Source: Myxococcales bacterium
GTDB lineage: Bacteria; Myxococcota_A; Polyangia; Polyangiales; Polyangiaceae
Assembly: GCA_004193285.1 (NCBI GenBank)
Contig: SECP01000042.1
Span: forward strand, 21,231-85,230
DNA length: 64,000 nucleotides
Direction of reading: 5' to 3'
Part shown: one piece after another, positions 62,492-64,000 of the stretch
Numbering within the stretch: position 1 is the first letter of the stretch
How the letters are laid out: every line of letters starts with the position of its first letter
Translations under genes and position numbers: made by a program
The notes under the pieces: model-generated
Seen by the model: the letters and a program-made list of their open reading frames with translations, nothing else
What the model was told of the DNA's origin: nothing
Databases searched by the model: none

Positions 62492-63205
62492 ATGAATCTC
62501 GTTGAGTGGCTCCAGCACCTGATGACGAATTTCGGAGCGACGTGGGTGATGCAGCTCATGATCGCCCTGAGCGTCGCCTCCGTCACCATCATGCTCGAGC
62601 GCGGTTGGTTCTACTGGTCGATTCGGGACGACATCCCGACGCTCGCTCAGTCGCTGCGCGACAAGCTCCGGACCGACGACATGGCCGGCGCGCTCACGTT
62701 GCTCGAAAAGTCGCCGAGCGCGGAGGCGGCGGTGGTCGTCGCCGGCTTGCGCGAGGCGGACCGCGGCGTGAAGGCGGCGGACAAGGCCATGCGCGGCGCG
62801 GCCGCGCTCCAGAAGATGAAGCTGGAGCGCCGCCTCGCGTTCTTGGGCACGCTGGGCAACAACGCGCCGTTCATCGGCTTGTTCGGCACCGTCATCGGCG
62901 TCGTCCAGGCCTTCGAGCAGCTCGGCAAGCAGGGCATGGGCCAGAACGCGGCGCAGGCCGCGAGCAGCGCCGCTGCGCCCACTGCGGTCATGTCTGCCAT
63001 CGCGGAGGCGCTCGTCGCCACCGCGGTCGGTCTGGCCGTCGCCATCCCCGCGGTGGCCGCTTACAACTTTTACCAGCGCCACACGCGAGCCGTCCTCGGC
63101 AACACGGAGGCGCTCACCAACGTCCTGCTCGCCTACCTCTCGGGCGAAGAGAAGCCGAAGAGTGCCGCGGCCAGAGCCAAAGCTGCCGACGACGAGGACG
63201 ACTGA
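62492..63205 (+). CDS. MotA/TolQ/ExbB proton-channel family protein
   Basis: 237 residues. Three membrane segments: about 17-35, then NNAPFIGLFGTVIGVVQAFE (the family signature) and IAEALVATAVGLAVAIPAVAAYN. ExbB/TolQ proteins form a pentameric motor with an ExbD/TolR dimer and energise a TonB- or TolA-like partner. The ExbD homologue follows after 3 bases. Which system (TonB, Tol or gliding Agl) is not clear from sequence alone. Confidence 0.9.
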   Translation: MNLVEWLQHLMTNFGATWVMQLMIALSVASVTIMLERGWFYWSIRDDIPTLAQSLRDKLRTDDMAGALTLLEKSPSAEAAVVVAGLREADRGVKAADKAMRGAAALQKMKLERRLAFLGTLGNNAPFIGLFGTVIGVVQAFEQLGKQGMGQNAAQAASSAAAPTAVMSAIAEALVATAVGLAVAIPAVAAYNFYQRHTRAVLGNTEALTNVLLAYLSGEEKPKSAAARAKAADDEDD

Positions 63206-63208
63206 GTC

Positions 63209-63655
63209 ATGGCCGGCGGCTCGAGCGACGACGACGACGGAATGATCTCGGGCATCAACGTCACCCCTCTGGTTGACGTGACGCTCGTGCTCCTCATCAT
63301 CTTCATGGTGACGGCTCGCATCATCGTCTCCCAAGGCATGCCCATGGACTTGCCCAAGTCCGCGAGCGGGGAGGCCTTGCAGACCGTGTTCTCAGTGGAG
63401 CTCACGGCGGACGGCAAGACGCGGGTGGACTCCGAAGCCGCGGGGGATGACGAAGCCATCGTCCCCCTGGCAAAGAAGGCCAAGGCCAAGAACAAAGACC
63501 TTCGCGCGGTCATTCGCGCTGACAAGAAGGTCGAGCACGGCCGGGTCATCCACGTGCTGGATCTGCTGCGCCGCTCGGGCATCTCCAAGATTGCCTTCGC
63601 GGTGACGCCGAGCGCGGAAGGCGTTCCGGCGCCCGCGCTCGAGCCGAAGAAGTAA
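63209..63655 (+). CDS. ExbD/TolR family protein
   Basis: 148 residues. A single N-terminal helix with the key Asp: ISGINVTPLVDVTLVLLIIF, then a periplasmic domain (TVFSVELTADGKTRVDSEA, VIRADKKVEHGRVIHVLDLL). The Ala/Pro C-terminus is short. Partner of the upstream ExbB; a TonB-like protein should follow, and the next gene is probably its damaged start. Confidence 0.9.
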   Translation: MAGGSSDDDDGMISGINVTPLVDVTLVLLIIFMVTARIIVSQGMPMDLPKSASGEALQTVFSVELTADGKTRVDSEAAGDDEAIVPLAKKAKAKNKDLRAVIRADKKVEHGRVIHVLDLLRRSGISKIAFAVTPSAEGVPAPALEPKK

Positions 63656-63658
63656 TCG

Positions 63659-63753
63659 CGCTCATGGCTCAGCCCGCCGTCCCCACGTTGAGCACCGAAG
63701 GCGAAAGGCAAGATCCGCTCGGCCCGGTCCTGTCGCTGGGCGAAGGCGCGGTG
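63659..63753. repeat. Left arm of a perfect 95-bp inverted repeat
   Basis: Exactly complementary and inverted to 63906-64000. It spans the start of the last gene including its ATG. The 152-bp spacer is 63754-63905. Confidence 0.97.
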
Positions 63754-63990
63754 CGGGTCGGCGCCATCATCGGCTTGTGCGGCGCGCTCCTGCTGCACGG
63801 CGCCGCCGGAGTGCGCGCCGCCGCCAACCTGTTCGACGTCGAGAGCTTTTCGCGGAACGTTGCGGGCTACGTGAAGAACAATCTGCAGCTGCAGATCGAC
63901 ATCGACACCGCGCCTTCGCCCAGCGACAGGACCGGGCCGAGCGGATCTTGCCTTTCGCCTTCGGTGCTCAACGTGGGGACGGCGGGCTGA
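63664..63990 (+). pseudogene. TonB-like or hypothetical membrane protein, disrupted by the inverted repeat
   Basis: 108 residues as read. Residues 1-80 look native: a polar N-terminus and one membrane helix (VRVGAIIGLCGALLLHGAAG), then a short stretch YVKNNLQLQIDID typical of the juxta-membrane part of TonB-like proteins. From about residue 81 the reading frame enters the inverted right arm and gives meaningless TAPSPSDRTGPSGSC. The true C-terminus is missing. The position after ExbB/ExbD supports a TonB-type partner, but this is inference. Confidence 0.55.
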
Positions 63991-64000
63991 GCCATGAGCG
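63906..64000. repeat. Right arm of a perfect 95-bp inverted repeat
   Basis: Reverse complement of 63659-63753 base for base up to the last base of the window, so the repeat may continue beyond it. It contains an inverted copy of the ATG region of the preceding gene. Confidence 0.97.

Overview
The window is 64 kb of GC-rich bacterial DNA, densely coding, with many ATGA or GTGA stop/start overlaps and frequent GTG or TTG starts. It most likely comes from a myxobacterium (Myxococcota, probably Polyangiales/Sorangiineae). That is inferred from the gene content: a mevalonate-type isoprenoid cluster, Ser/Thr kinases fused to PEGA and PilZ domains, many Ala/Pro-rich or Gly/Ser-rich lipoproteins, VWA lipoproteins, SpoVR/YeaH and TPR lipoproteins. 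No rRNA or tRNA gene was recognised.

Layout. 0-11.2 kb: a cut-off methyltransferase, an M23 peptidase, an OmpR-type regulator, two tandem paralogous VWA lipoproteins, uvrC and a VanW-domain protein. 11.3-14.1 kb: a TetR regulator with a palindrome in front of it, then an accessory island in which a Y1 (HUH) transposase of the IS200/RAYT type lies between two repeat arrays of opposite orientation; a third, shorter array with the same core lies at 24.7 kb. 14.1-22.2 kb: an M15-type peptidase, then a tightly coupled minus-strand operon (polyprenyl synthase, mevalonate kinase, diphosphomevalonate decarboxylase, phosphomevalonate kinase, PPP-type phosphatase, HMG-CoA reductase) with type 2 IPP isomerase divergent from it. 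Together these cover the route from HMG-CoA to prenyl diphosphates; HMG-CoA synthase is not here.

22-46 kb: a coiled-coil GAF protein with a CheY-like receiver and trpF, a metallophosphoesterase, glnE, a PEGA-tailed kinase coupled to hemB, an ACT-domain protein, a YkgJ protein, YeaH and SpoVR without an adjacent prkA, several lipoproteins, a kinase-PilZ fusion, thiE, the DNA polymerase III delta-prime subunit and hisC. 46.6-55.3 kb: a partial complex I operon in the order nuoE-F-J-K-L-M-N, with an unusually long NuoL. 55.7-64 kb: a zinc-ribbon/Gly-Pro repeat membrane protein, a DUF2752 protein, ychF, a class I amidotransferase, a dipeptide-epimerase-like enolase, a HAD 5'-nucleotidase and an ExbB/ExbD pair followed by an incomplete gene.

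Two things deserve attention first. One is the transposase with its three arrays: exact 47-bp, about 48-bp and exact 28-bp tandem units that share a core of about 20 bp, with the two longer types also sharing hairpin arms. It looks like a REP/RAYT-type system with unusually regular arrays. The other is a perfect 95-bp inverted repeat (63659-63753 and 63906-64000) that reaches the last base of the window and corrupts the final gene; it is either an assembly artefact or a real inverted duplication.
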